Shown here: positions 41,139 through 50,738 of the stretch, one piece after another
How positions within the stretch are numbered: position 1 is the stretch's first letter
How the letters are laid out: each line of letters starts with the position of its first letter
Source of the DNA: Diploptera punctata
Lineage: Eukaryota; Arthropoda; Insecta; Blattodea; Blaberidae
Direction: 5' to 3'
Length of the DNA: 64,000 nt
Assembly: GCA_030220185.1 (NCBI GenBank)
Contig: JASPKZ010004953.1
Span: 718,501-782,500, forward strand
Program-made: the position numbers and the translations under genes
Notes under the pieces: generated by a model
Seen by the model: the letters and a program-made list of their open reading frames with translations, nothing else
The model's database searches: none
What the model was told of the DNA's origin: nothing

Positions 41139-41806
41139 TACGAGGGTCATACTGAAAGTTGAGAGCAACCCATTGTTAAAATTCAAATTTCAACAATGTA
41201 ACAAAAACAACTGCAGGATCGTAATCTACAGACTTTATACCACAACATTGCCGTTTTGTGGCATCATAGCTTCTATCATGTTACCACACGCAGTGTTTCC
41301 AAAATGGCAGACATCAATGTTTCGTTTCGACAGCGCGCTGTCATTGAATTCCTTGTTAAAGAGGAACAATCTGCTGTTGATATTCACCAAAGACTTCAAT
41401 GTGCTTACGGAGATGCGTGCATGGGTGCCAGCAGTGTTAGGAGATGGGTGAAACATTTTAAAGATGGGAACACGAGTATCAAAGATGAGCCTCGTAGCGG
41501 TTGCCCACGCTTTACCTCCACGGATTTCAACAAGGAAAGAGTTGATGCGCTCATTAGAGACGACAGGCGTATCACAGTGAATGAAATCGCTACAAAACTT
41601 GCAGTAGGACACAGTGCAGTGCAAGAAATGATTCACAGCTTAGGTTACCGAAAAGTTAGTGCCCGTTGGGTTCCACGTTTATTGAGTGAAGAACCATTAC
41701 CCATAACCTTCAGAGATTTCGAAATGAAGGTGATGATTTTTTGACGAGTATTGTGACAGGTGACAGAAGCTGGTTTCATCGCTACAAGCCATGACTGAAA
41801 AGGGAC
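41139..41806 (+). pseudogene. Mariner element, 5' half
   Basis: Starts with the terminal-repeat-like ACGAGGGTCATACTGAAAGT. The frame 41256-41744 reads FRQRAVIEFLVKEEQSAVDI, SSVRRWVKHFKDGNTSIKDE, PRSGCPRFTS and VNEIATKLAVGHSAVQEMIH, the paired helix-turn-helix domain of mariner transposase. After a frameshift comes IVTGDRSWFHRY, the first catalytic Asp motif. It stops abruptly at about 41806 against PLE hairpin sequence; the second half is missing. Confidence 0.87.
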
Positions 41807-41938
41807 ATGATATTGTCTGAAACCGTTGGTATCAAAGAAATTTGAAAATGTATGAAGTGAGTCGATAAAAATATGTTCTCACTCACTATTAATGATATAA
41901 CCTCATAATGTTTACTTCCCAATATTAATTTAAAATAT
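41807..41938. mobile_element. PLE-type terminal fragment
   Basis: CGTTGGTATCAAAGAAATTT and AACCTCATAATGTTTACTTC match the right half of the hairpin at 6310-6539. Confidence 0.6.
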
Positions 41939-42482
41939 AAAAAAAAAAGTTGATAGTGTCCAAATATTGAAAAGAATTTACTTGATCTATGATCATGTTT
42001 TTTTTATTAAAATTGTATTTCTAATCAGATTTATAGATTTAATTGCCATCTCTTTGGTTTTGCTTCATGATATTCTTTTATGATCTAATTTAAATAAACC
42101 CTTTTGTAAATTGCTCTTAGAATTCAGAAATATAATTTGATAATCACATTTTCTTCATGAACTGCAAACAAATCTCAACCACAACCTTGGTTTTATAATT
42201 TTTTTTAATGTGTGCACGTTTCTGATGCCATCCACTGCACTTCATGTGCTTCAGGTTTTGCATGGCAGTAATGAAAAAAATTGAAAAATATAGCCTTCAG
42301 TTGTTAAAACAAGATTTGTACCACAATCTTTGTTTTATACCCATACCATGGATATTCATTTTTGTGTAGTTGCCATGGAACCAGTGAAAAAAAATTATAA
42401 AACCATAGTTATGGTTCAGGCTTTATTTTTATACTATTTTCAGATATCCTTGTTTAATTTAATTGAAATGTGTCTTTTACAG
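41939..42482. other. Intronic DNA, nothing recognised
   Basis: AT-rich, short ORFs only. Ends in the TTTTACAG acceptor of the next exon. Confidence 0.4.
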
Positions 42483-42567
42483 AGGAGAATTGGTATCCCT
42501 GGCAGATATTGAAAATATCTACAAGAAACTTAAACATAATAAGCAGATGAGACAGGAATCTGTTAAG
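42483..42567 (+). CDS. SDAD1: SDA1 homologue, exon 7 of those visible
   Basis: 85 bases between CTTTTACAG and GTTGGT; its first base completes a Lys codon. It reads GELVSLADIENIYKKLKHNK then QMRQESVK, the conserved (R)GEL(V/L)SL.DIE...KK..K.K..R block. Donor GTTGGT is weaker than the other donors. Confidence 0.92.
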
Positions 42568-42605
42568 GTTGGTAATACTTTTGTACTAATTATTCCATTT
42601 AAAAG

Positions 42606-42875
42606 ATGGCTCCATGGTGCAAGCAGTTAGGTGCTTGCGTTTCAGCACTGGTGTCTTGATTGCATCTCATCACTCCATGTGTGTTTCATGGTGGACAAAA
42701 TAAGCCTGGGCTTTTTTTATTTTTTTGATTTTGTCCCGTTTTCCGCTACCACAAATTTCATTTCACCATATTTCTCCATGCTCATCTCATTATCTGCCCC
42801 TATGAGGATGTATGGAGAGCTTATGTCCATGCAGCCATGAGTCTCCTAGTTTGATTGTGCCAATGAGTTAGTAAA
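42606..42875 (+). mobile_element. SINE with tRNA-like start and LINE-derived 3' end
   Basis: GATGGCTCCATGGTGCAAGC starts a ~200 base unit; the last ~70 bases (from GGATGTATGGAGAGCTTATG) match the 3' end of the GRPRMRWENN LINE. This suggests a SINE that borrows the LINE tail for mobilisation. No convincing target duplication. Confidence 0.55.
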
Positions 42876-43047
42876 TAAAAAGAAGTAGAAATGTAATGTA
42901 ATTAAAGTTTTTTTTTTCCATTATAAATTTTACATTAATTTAAATTCTTGGAATGAATTGAGGCGCTTAGAATAATAAATGCAGATCCCAACCAAAGTTC
43001 ATTTTGAGATAAATGTTAGTTTCTGTTTTTTTTACACGCTTTATATT

Positions 43048-43400
43048 AGCTTGACCTGTATCTATGTAACGGAATCTTTCAACGCGATTTTCACCCACTT
43101 AAAATCATTGGATCGACTTGAAACTTTGCATACTTGTAAAAGATCTGTGACAATACAATAATTTCATATTTTGTTCCTAAAATCATGGCCAGAATCATCA
43201 GAAAATCAGAAAAAAGTGTCTTTGTATCTGTGTAACAGAATTTTTGAATACGATTTTCACCCACTTAGAAACATTGGATCGACTTGAAACTTTGTATACT
43301 TATAAAGGACCCGTGACAATATAATAATTTCATATTTTGTTTCTAAAATCCTGACCAGAATCATCAGAAAATCAAAAAAATGAAAAGTGGTATAATAGGT
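43048..43400. repeat. Two tandem copies of a 166 bp repeat
   Basis: TCACCCACTT at 43091 and 43257 mark the same position in each copy; the sequence through AATCATCAGAAAATCA is shared. The start of the window (positions 1-80) is a further partial copy, followed as here by the tRNA-Tyr-like sequence. Confidence 0.75.
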
Positions 43401-43431
43401 TGCGGACTTGTCGACTTTTTTAGTCAATTGT

Positions 43432-43520
43432 TGTAAGAGCTCAGTTGGTAGCGCGGTGAACTCTAGTGGTATATAATTTCAGTAATCCGTAGGTCGCTGG
43501 TTCAAATCCGGCTGGGAGAT
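43432..43520 (+). pseudogene. tRNA-Tyr-like sequence with intron-like insert
   Basis: Second copy of the sequence at 122-214: AGCTCAGTTGGTAGCGCGG, insert with ATATAATTTCAGTAATCC, AGGTCGCTGGTTCAAATCC. The D arm has a change (GAGCGG to GCGCGG). Confidence 0.6.
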
Positions 43521-43599
43521 TTTTTTTAGAAGAGTATTAGTTTTAGCTCATACTACAACAGTATCAAATTTAAAGATATTTACATTTTTATCTTATTCT

Positions 43600-44035
43600 G
43601 TAAAATATTAAAACTAAAATATAAATAATAGTTTTAAAAAACTAAAACAACACGCTTTATTAGAAAAACAAACTAAAAAAATGAAAAATAATTTTAATTT
43701 CCAACATGCTTGAGATAAATAATTTTACCATCAAAAGCGTGGGGTGCTTTTTATGAGTTTTACATTTTCTTCTTAGAGACTTTAAATAATTTTACCATCA
43801 AAAGCGTGGGATGCTTTTTATGAGTTTTACATTTCCTTTTTAGAGACTTTACTTTTACCAATATCTGTTTATTTTCAAAATATATTAATTGATAAAGAGC
43901 ACCCCATGCTTTTGATGGTAAAATTATTTATCCCAAGCGTGTTGGAAATTAAAATTATTTTTCATTTTTTAGTTCGGTTTTCTAATAAAGCGTGTTGTTT
44001 TAGTTTTTTAAAAATATTATTTATTTTTCCAAAAC
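43600..44035. repeat. Palindromic repeat following the tRNA-Tyr-like sequence
   Basis: Arms as in 316-741. A 53-base segment with AATTTTACCATCAAAAGCGT occurs twice in the left arm (about 43720 and 43786), a local duplication absent from the first copy. Confidence 0.7.
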
Positions 44036-44189
44036 ATGGAAGGTAGTTAACATTACGACTTGATATTTTCTGGGTATTTAAATTAAGGGATTTAATGTCT
44101 ATGTGCAAATTCTTGAACCTTTGTCATTAATAGTTTTCCCGATTTTGTGATGTTTATTAGAACAAAAAATATACAAAACAGAAAAAATG

Positions 44190-44390
44190 TTATATTTAAT
44201 TAATGTTGGGAAGTAAACATTATGAGGTATAATCATTAAAATTCATTGGAGAACATATTGTTTAAACAACTCACCTCATAGGATTCATGCTCCCATGATA
44301 TCGCGATTTCAAACATAGTCATGTTCATCGTCAGCCATAACATAAGTGAGTTGTTTAAACAATATGTTCTCCGATGAATTTTAAGAAAAA
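44190..44390. mobile_element. PLE-type hairpin
   Basis: Left TAATGTTGGGAAGTAAACAT, AATTCATTGGAGAACATATT against AATATGTTCTCCGATGAATT on the right. Centre shortened. Confidence 0.65.
44299..44334 (-). ncRNA. Hammerhead ribozyme-like motif
   Basis: Minus strand: CTGACGA, stem II AACAT/ATGTT with loop GACT, GAAAT, stem III AT/AT with CGCG, cleavage triplet ATA. Confidence 0.55.
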
Positions 44391-44419
44391 ATGTTGTAAA
44401 ATTGACTTCTTCATTTAAC

Positions 44420-45077
44420 ATCTTGAAATACCTAATGCAGCTCCATTTCCAAATCTTCACATTTTTCGTTATCATCAACACCATCATGACGAAGTCTGTT
44501 ACAAAACTCATGATAGATGGGTGGTATATATTTCAATAATTTTATCAGGTCATTATATGTAGCTTTCTTTATCTTCATCTGTTCACTGTACTTCTGCTGT
44601 AACTTAAACAATGAAACATGTGAACTTTTACCTCTTTTCCTAAAATAAACTTTTTGATACACTTCTGAGTTAGAATAACATAAACCTAATTTAACAATCT
44701 CAGTATTATCGTGATCCACAATAATGAATGTATCCTTATGTAAAAGCATTTTTTTTCTAATTACAAAGATTTTAGTGATACCACTCTTATGTGAACAAAG
44801 TCTTCTCATATGCATATTAAATTAATGTTGGGAAAACCGCGGTGTCGTAAAAAACATGAAATCTATGAGCTGAGTTGTCAAAAAATGGTTTTCGATGAAT
44901 TTCAAAATCTTTCCATATGTCTTCACCATATTCACTTCCGTTGACCATAACCCCATGTACATGTAGTGGACATAAAGTAAAGCACTCATAATTGGGATAT
45001 GTCATTTTTACGCTGAGAATTTGTTCTTTTTCACTACGGACAAATTTTAAAGGTGGAAAATGAGAGCTTTGGCACAT
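44420..45077 (-). pseudogene. Unknown mobile-element ORF remnant, split by a hairpin
   Basis: Two minus-strand frames: 45077 down to about 44905 (HFPPLKFVRSEKEQILSVKM, LCPLHVHGVMVNGSEYGEDI) and 44815-44432 (IFVIRKKMLLHKDTFIIVDH, VYFRKRGKSSHVSLFKLQQK, LIKLLKYIPPIYHEFCNRL). Between them a short PLE-type hairpin fragment is inserted. The IPPIYHEF motif resembles uncharacterised proteins from arthropod mobile elements as I recall, but I cannot name the family. No function assigned. Confidence 0.45.
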
Positions 45078-45316
45078 CCCAATTTGTCTGATACTTCATC
45101 ACATGAAAGGTAGATGGCAGCTGTGCACGGTCATGCTTCTATCTCAAAATTCGATGTCGGTTGGGATCTGCCGTTATTACTCTGAGCGCCTCAATTGTAG
45201 TACTTTACAATTAAATAATTTATTTTAAAAAATACACGACGATGATTCTAAGTAAAGTGTAATATTACAGTATGAAGTGGGTTCTGAATTTTTATGTTTT
45301 GCATTTTACATAACAG

Positions 45317-45472
45317 AAAGGTCAAGAGGACCGTGAGAAATATGGATTTCAAGATCGCAGGATGAATCCTCATTCAAGCAAGACAAACCGAGAGAAAAGG
45401 AAGAATAAAAATTTTATGATGATGAGACACAAATCTCGAGGCAAGATAAAGAAATCTTTCAAAGAAAAACAG
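45317..45472 (+). CDS. SDAD1: SDA1 homologue, exon 8 of those visible
   Basis: 156 bases (52 codons, phase 0) between CATAACAG and GTAAGT. It reads KGQEDREKYGFQDRRMNPHS, SKTNREKRKNKNFMMMRHKS and RGKIKKSFKEKQ. The motif S.TN.EK.K.KNFMMMR...R.K.KRSF.EKQ is the signature of the SDA1 C-terminus, strongly basic and probably a nucleolar targeting and RNA-contact region. Confidence 0.95.
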
Positions 45473-45717
45473 GTAAGTCTATTGAAACTGATACAAGTAG
45501 AGAAAAAGCTGAATTGGAAGAATGAGATTGTTTTTAATTTAATATATACAGTATAAAAATAAAAGTAAATGGAATCCAAAAATACACTTTCTTAATTAGA
45601 TGAAGGGTAATTTTACTTTTTTATGTAGAGTAAAAGCTCCTGATTCGCGGGGAGATATATTCTGCAAATGCAGAAACCATCTTTATTAAGTTATGTAGAT
45701 AGGAAATAACACTATGA

Positions 45718-46015
45718 GGTTTTTTAATATTTATATATTAAATTTGGGAATTTTTAACATTATGAGGTTCAATTAATAATATTTAAATGAATCATGATTT
45801 TTTCTTACCTCATACATCTATGTTTTTTTTAAACACAGCACTGCAGTATCGGTTACACCTTTGTCGTCATGGCAGTCTGGATAATTACCGGCAAAAAGGA
45901 GAAAAAATTGACAGTCGTGAAAACAGCTGACGATGATGACAAAGGTGTCGCCGATACTGCAGTGCTGTGTTTTAAAAAAAACATAGATGTATGAGGTAAG
46001 AAAAAATCACAATTC
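45718..46015. mobile_element. PLE-type palindromic hairpin
   Basis: Arms ACATCTATGTTTTTTTTAAA and AACATAGATGTATGAGG; core region CTGACGA at 45934 with stem II GACA..TGTC but GATAC in place of GAAAC. A second diverged copy at 55380-55560. Confidence 0.65.
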
Positions 46016-46040
46016 ATTTAATTATTATTTTTTTAATATT

Positions 46041-46935
46041 GTTTATTTTTTTCTTTCACTCACCTCATACTTCATAACTCCTCACAGACCCGGGTTTCGT
46101 CACATCATTTGTGACATTCTCAATGCTGTGTCACGTTCACAACTGATGTCCAACGGCCTTCTATCCTGTAGACTGACCTCAGCGCCATCTGATGGCTCAC
46201 CGATGAACTTCCGAATCAATCCCCTCTCCTTATAACCGGGTATTTCAAAATTAATAGTTGTGTTTTCATTCTTGCACATGTAAATTTTTTCCCAAATTGT
46301 GAGTTCTTTTGGTTTTTCCAATTGTTTAATTAATTTTGTTTTGGTTTTTCTGACCAGGCATGTGCAGCTATTGCAGATTTTTCCGTTTCTCAATTTTTAA
46401 CATTTCTGAGGTGTTCCTTTAATCTTGTATTTAGATTCCTTTTTGTTTTTCCTATGTATATCTTTTCACAATCTTTACAATTAATTTGATAAATTCCCGA
46501 TTTTTTGTAGTCTTCAATCTTTTCATTTTTGTTGGTTTTTATTAAATTACCTAAGCTGTAATCATTTTTCGGTGCTAATTTAATGAAAAATCTGCAATAG
46601 CTGCACATGCCTGGTCAGAAAAACATAGAATAGAAACCAAAACAAATTACTTAAACAATTGGAAAAACCAAAAGAACTCACAATTTGGGAAAAAATTTAC
46701 ATGTGCAAGAATGAAAACACAACTATTAATTTTGAAATACCCGGTTATAAGGAGAGGGGATTGATTCGGAAGTTCATCGGTGAGCCATCAGATGGCGCTG
46801 AGGTCAGTCTACAGGATAGAAGGCCGTTGGACATCAGTTGTGAACGTGACACAGCATTGAGAATGTCACAAATGATGTGACGAAACCCGGGTCTGCGAGG
46901 AGTTATGAAGTGTGAGGTGAGTGAAAGAAAAAACT
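46041..46935. pseudogene. Inverted pair of PLE 3' ends
   Basis: Left arm 46045-46383 (minus) and right arm 46583-46935 (plus) are almost identical. Both encode the same tail ELTIWEKIYMCKNENTTINF, GEPSDGAEVSLQDRRPLDIS ending at LRMSQMM. The left copy continues into a GIY-YIG domain (46390-46608, KSGIYQINCKDCEKIYIGKT). The right copy stops at the inner end. High identity means the inversion is recent or the arms are being converted. Confidence 0.85.
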
Positions 46936-47135
46936 AAACAATACAGAAACCATGAATGTGGAATGGTAATTTATATGGATATATAGGGGATACATTCCAA
47001 GGTTCTAAAATAAAATAAAAATTATCAAAATAAAATCAATTATTGAGAGATTTTGAACAATTTCTCTGTCAGGCTTAGGCAAGGGCTTAAAGAACTTAGT
47101 ATTTTTTCCCCATTTTGCCACTTTTATAAGGTCTT

Positions 47136-47327
47136 TCAATTCAGATTGATATATTCAGCGATATAATCCCTTATTTTGTCTTCGGATTTCTTGATTAATT
47201 GTACAATTGATTCATTAACATTAAAACAGCGTGATATGGATGCAAATGACTCGCCAGCCCGTAAACAATCAAGCATTTCTATTTTTACTTTAAGCGGCAA
47301 CATTACTTTTTTCCGTTTCAGAACCAA
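47136..47327 (-). pseudogene. Tigger/pogo transposase DNA-binding domain
   Basis: VMLPLKVKIEMLDCLRAGES, FASISRCFNVNESIVQLIKK: the CENP-B-type N-terminal helix-turn-helix of pogo-superfamily transposases. Ends at a stop within about 60 residues; catalytic part not found. Confidence 0.75.
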
Positions 47328-47738
47328 TTTTCTTTCCTTTTACTCAACATTATAAATTGGCAACAAAGCAGAAGAGATACATGTTATTCAATCAAAATTA
47401 TTGCAACGAATGACAAGTTGAAACAATAAAACACCGATTGCTGTGGCATTTATCAATGGACATCTCATACCTGTGGCTTCTAACAATGAACTTTAGGGTT
47501 AGTGTATAAGGTTTGTTTGACTGATATTAATATGACCATTTGGTTTGAATCGCTCTTTGTAAAAGCTGCCTTGACATGTGCCTGCAATAAAAAAAGGACA
47601 CTAATCCTTCTAATACACCGACTCAATCCGTGAATAAATCAATTTTTAGGCACGAATATGGGAACTGTATCACAATTTTTTAACCTGCGAATAATGAAAA
47701 TACAAATAAGAGAACCATGAATAAGGAGCTTTTAGTGT

Positions 47739-47960
47739 ATAAAAAAAGTACAGAAATTAATTTTCATAGTTAAAAGATAAAAATTACAGTAGAAATTGCA
47801 TTTGTTAGAATATAAATTGCACTTGTAAGAAAATTATGATTATGTGGATAATCATTAAACCTCTTCCTGTGCTCAATTGAAAATTTAAGACAAAATCATA
47901 ATTTTTAGTCTCATATATATGCATAATTTCTTCACAAAATTTGTCTATAAAGAAGAAAAT
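47739..47960. other. Intronic DNA, nothing recognised
   Basis: AT-rich with an internal short repeat (TTAGAATATAAATTGCACTT region). No features. Confidence 0.3.
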
Positions 47961-48114
47961 AATTTGAAAATTCAATCTATAGTAACATTATGAGGTTTTA
48001 CTTAATAAGTAAGTTTGGTCTATATTCTTCTTACCTCATATAGTTGTTTCTTTAAGACATGTGTTTAAAAGCATGTTTGTACAACTGAAGATGGAGCAAA
48101 CATACCTTAACTTC

Positions 48115-48636
48115 AATGGTGTTATTATTCATTCTATACATCTTAATGATATCGTATTTGAAGAGAAAAATTGTATGCTCAGACTGGGACTCGAACCCAG
48201 GACCTTTGGCTTTCTAGGCCAATGCTCTATAGACTGAGCCATCTGGGTGAGTTCCAATCTAAACGCAAATTTTTCTCTTATGTATCCTGTCAATTCCCGC
48301 GCACCAAATGCTATGAAAATTTTGCTTCTATCTTGCAAATGGCGGCTTCTTTATTAAGAAGACACTTATTTGGGAATTTTACATTACATTATAAAGCCAG
48401 TACGGCTTCTTTTGATGTTTTTATTATTCATTTCATACATCTCAATGATGGATAAATCATATTTGAAGAGAAAAATTATATGCTCAGACTGGGAATTGAC
48501 AGTGTATATAAGTGAAAAATTTGCGTTTAGATTGGAACTCGCCCAGATGGCTCAGTTGGTAGAGCAATGGCCTAGAAAGCTAAAGGTCCTGGGTTTGAGT
48601 CCCAGTGTGAGCATATCATTTTTCTTTCAAATATGG
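48115..48636. mobile_element. tRE-1 copy, two antisense fragments and one sense module
   Basis: Antisense module at about 48177-48248, spacer, a second tail with TTGATGTTTTTATTATTC, truncated antisense start (48466-48495) and a sense module at about 48540-48613. Flanks CTTAACTTCA and CTTAACTCA may be a worn target duplication. Confidence 0.65.
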
Positions 48637-48674
48637 TGTCTTAACTCATTTATGTCAAACTTATTTATTAAGAA

Positions 48675-48835
48675 AATAATTATATTAAATTAATGTTAGG
48701 AAGTAAATATTATGAGGTATATCATTGAGATTCATTGGAGAATATTTTTTTGCCCGGTTTCGTGAAAAACACGAAATTTGTGAGGTGAGCTGTCAAAAAA
48801 TGTTCTCCGATGAATCTCGAAAATAATTAATTTAA
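48675..48835. mobile_element. PLE-type hairpin
   Basis: TAATGTTAGGAAGTAAATAT and ATTCATTGGAGAATAT against TGTTCTCCGATGAAT. Centre GTGAAAAACACGAAATTTG as in 44820-44890. Confidence 0.55.
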
Positions 48836-48854
48836 ATCACAAAATTGGTAGAAA

Positions 48855-49275
48855 GTAACGATATGAGGTATTTTATCTAAGAAATTGAATTGGTTATTTA
48901 CACATCACTTGCTCTCTCACCTGGGACATGTTTCGATGGATATTTCCTTCATTTTCAGTCAAAAACCTACTGTTGATTTGGTTATTGGAAGTTTTGTATA
49001 TCCACTCCCTCAGGGGTTGGATAGACGAATCTCACAATTAAATCTGTCTCCCCAGGAACTTCAAAATTCATTACCTTTTCTTCATTTTTCTGGATGTAAT
49101 GTTTTTTTACATCCTAAAAAATAGAGATAATTTTTTAAGATCTCAGGGGGGAGGAGGATTTGATTGTGAGGTTTGTCTCCCCAAGACCAGAGTGAGAGGA
49201 TATACAAAACTTCCAGTGGTCAACTCAACGATTGGATTTGGTCAGGTAAGAGAGTAAAATATGAGGTGAGATGTA
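48855..49275. mobile_element. PLE-type hairpin with coding tail remnant
   Basis: AAAGTAACGATATGAGGTA at the left, ATATGAGGTGAGATGTAATA at the right. In between a PLE tail remnant (minus: KVMNFEVPGETDLIVRFVYP). Ends about 60 bases before the last SDA1 exon. Confidence 0.6.
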
Positions 49276-49337
49276 ATAACTGATTCAATGGGTTGTTGTA
49301 ATATCATGTGTTTGCTATTAAAATATTTTTATTGCAG

Positions 49338-49382
49338 ATTGCCCTTCGGAACCATCTACAGAAACTACGGAAAATGAAATGA
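49338..49382 (+). CDS. SDAD1: SDA1 homologue, last exon
   Basis: 45 bases after acceptor TTATTGCAG: IALRNHLQKLRKMK then TGA at 49380-49382. Family members end in a similar basic (L)ALR..L.K.RK.M(K) tail. Too short for routine ORF finding; identified by phase (0) and similarity. Confidence 0.92.
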   Translation: MALRNHLQKLRKMK

Positions 49383-49408
49383 ATTTGTTGTAAATTATAA
49401 TACATGGT

Positions 49409-49414
49409 AATAAA
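49409..49414 (+). promoter_or_regulatory. Poly(A) signal of the SDA1 gene
   Basis: AATAAA 27 bases after the stop codon, followed by a T-rich stretch (GAGTTTTTATT). Gives a very short 3' UTR of about 50 bases. Confidence 0.7.
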
Positions 49415-49449
49415 CACAATAATTTTGTTACTAATGAGTTTTTATTATT

Positions 49450-49680
49450 TAAAGAAAAAATGATTATACTAAAATAATCTTGTATATAATGAAAAATGTT
49501 ACAAAGTTCTGGACTTTCTATGGGAATCCCCCTATCACCCTTTTTGGCTAATTTATTTATGGGAAGTTTTGAGCAGAAAATAACAAGTGGACACTCTTTA
49601 ATTTTCAAATTTTGGAGTAGATATCTTGACGGTGTAATTGCTATTGTGAATTTAAACAAATGGAGGATGAAAGATAAAAT
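49450..49680 (+). pseudogene. PLE reverse transcriptase fragment
   Basis: GLSMGIPLSPFLANLFMGSF and FKFWSRYLDGVIAIVN; the YVDD catalytic box has become YLDG, so inactive. Truncated both sides. Confidence 0.82.
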
Positions 49681-49734
49681 CAAATTTTATTATTCATTTC
49701 ATACATCTCTGAGCATATAATTTTTTTTTATATA

Positions 49735-50565
49735 TATGATAAAATCAAATGTTTTATACCTCTCCTCATACTAATCTTTTAAGTAGATTGCGATTTCAGT
49801 ACTATCTTGACGACTGATGTTATGTTGATCGGAAGAACCACTTCTTCTTCCCTCTGTTGGTGGACCGATAAACCTTTGGATCACGTCAGGATTCGTGGGA
49901 ATTTCGATGTTCATAAGTTTTTCTTTGTTTTTTTGAATGTGGATTTTTTCCCAAACTGTGAGTTCCTTTGGTTTATCTTACTTACTTACTTACTTACTTA
50001 CTCACTGGCACTATCGAACCCGTAGGTTCATGGCCGCGCGAACATAAGCTCTCCATACATCCCTATCCTGAGCTAATGCTTTCCAATCATTTCCTGTATA
50101 ATCTACTTCCCTCAAATCATAGTTAATGTTGTTCTCCCACCTCATTCTTGGTCTACCAACTGGGCGTTTTCCTTCTGGCTTTCCTACAAGAAGTTTCCAT
50201 GCACGTCTTTCATTCCCCATACGCGCAACATGTCCTGCCCATCGCAGTCTACGGGACTTAACTGTTCTTGTTATATCTGGCTTCCTATAAAGACCATGTA
50301 GTTCATTGTTATGTAGTCTTCTCCCCAGTAGAACCCATGTCCGCATTTCTTGACGGTTGTATTTTTATGGTGAAAGATCGTCACTCTTTCGACCAAGGTA
50401 CTTATTTCGTCTGGCTTATCACCTTCGACCAGTCCGGCATGGGTAACCCTATCGGCAGCAATGCTACCGCCGGCATAGCTCTCAGGATCATTTAAGCACA
50501 CAAGCCACTCCACCACGACAAGGTAAAGATACCATCTATTTGTTTAATTAGACTAGCTTTTGATT
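49735..50565 (-). pseudogene. PLE C-terminal part, split by a LINE derivative
   Basis: Minus strand: terminal region (CCTCTCCTCATACTAATC) and tail coding (ELTVWEKIHIQKNK-like, NIEIP) at 49735-49976, continued at 50530-50565. Confidence 0.65.
49977..50526 (-). mobile_element. Internally deleted LINE: 5' region joined to 3' end
   Basis: Minus strand: a 5' part coding for MVEWLVCLNDPESYAGGSIA and DRVTHAGLVEGDKPDEISTL (50516-50332) is joined at about 50331 to the 3' end with RLRWAGHVARMGNERRAWKL and RPRMRWENN. The tail is (TAAG)n. The join is at the RRLHNNELHG segment, near where the chimera at 5027-5456 joins its own head. Confidence 0.72.
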
Positions 50566-50738
50566 CAAAATAGAGGATGCTTTAAAGTTTTTGAACATTC
50601 AGAGTAGAACTATAAAATTTACCAAGGAAACTGAAATTGAAAGACAAATCCCATTTTTGGATCTAAATTTAACAACAAAAGGAGAAAACAGGATAGAATT
50701 TGGAATATACAGAAAGAATACACATATAGATAACTATA

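Larger units (their letters stand above)
45627..47738 (-). mobile_element. Tigger/pogo-type element with nested PLE
   Basis: Inverted ends AGTAAAAGCTCCTGATTC on the left and, on the minus strand, CACTAAAAGCTCCTTATTC on the right. Minus-strand coding remains lie at 47136-47327. The PLE material at 45718-46950 was inserted later. Confidence 0.65.
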
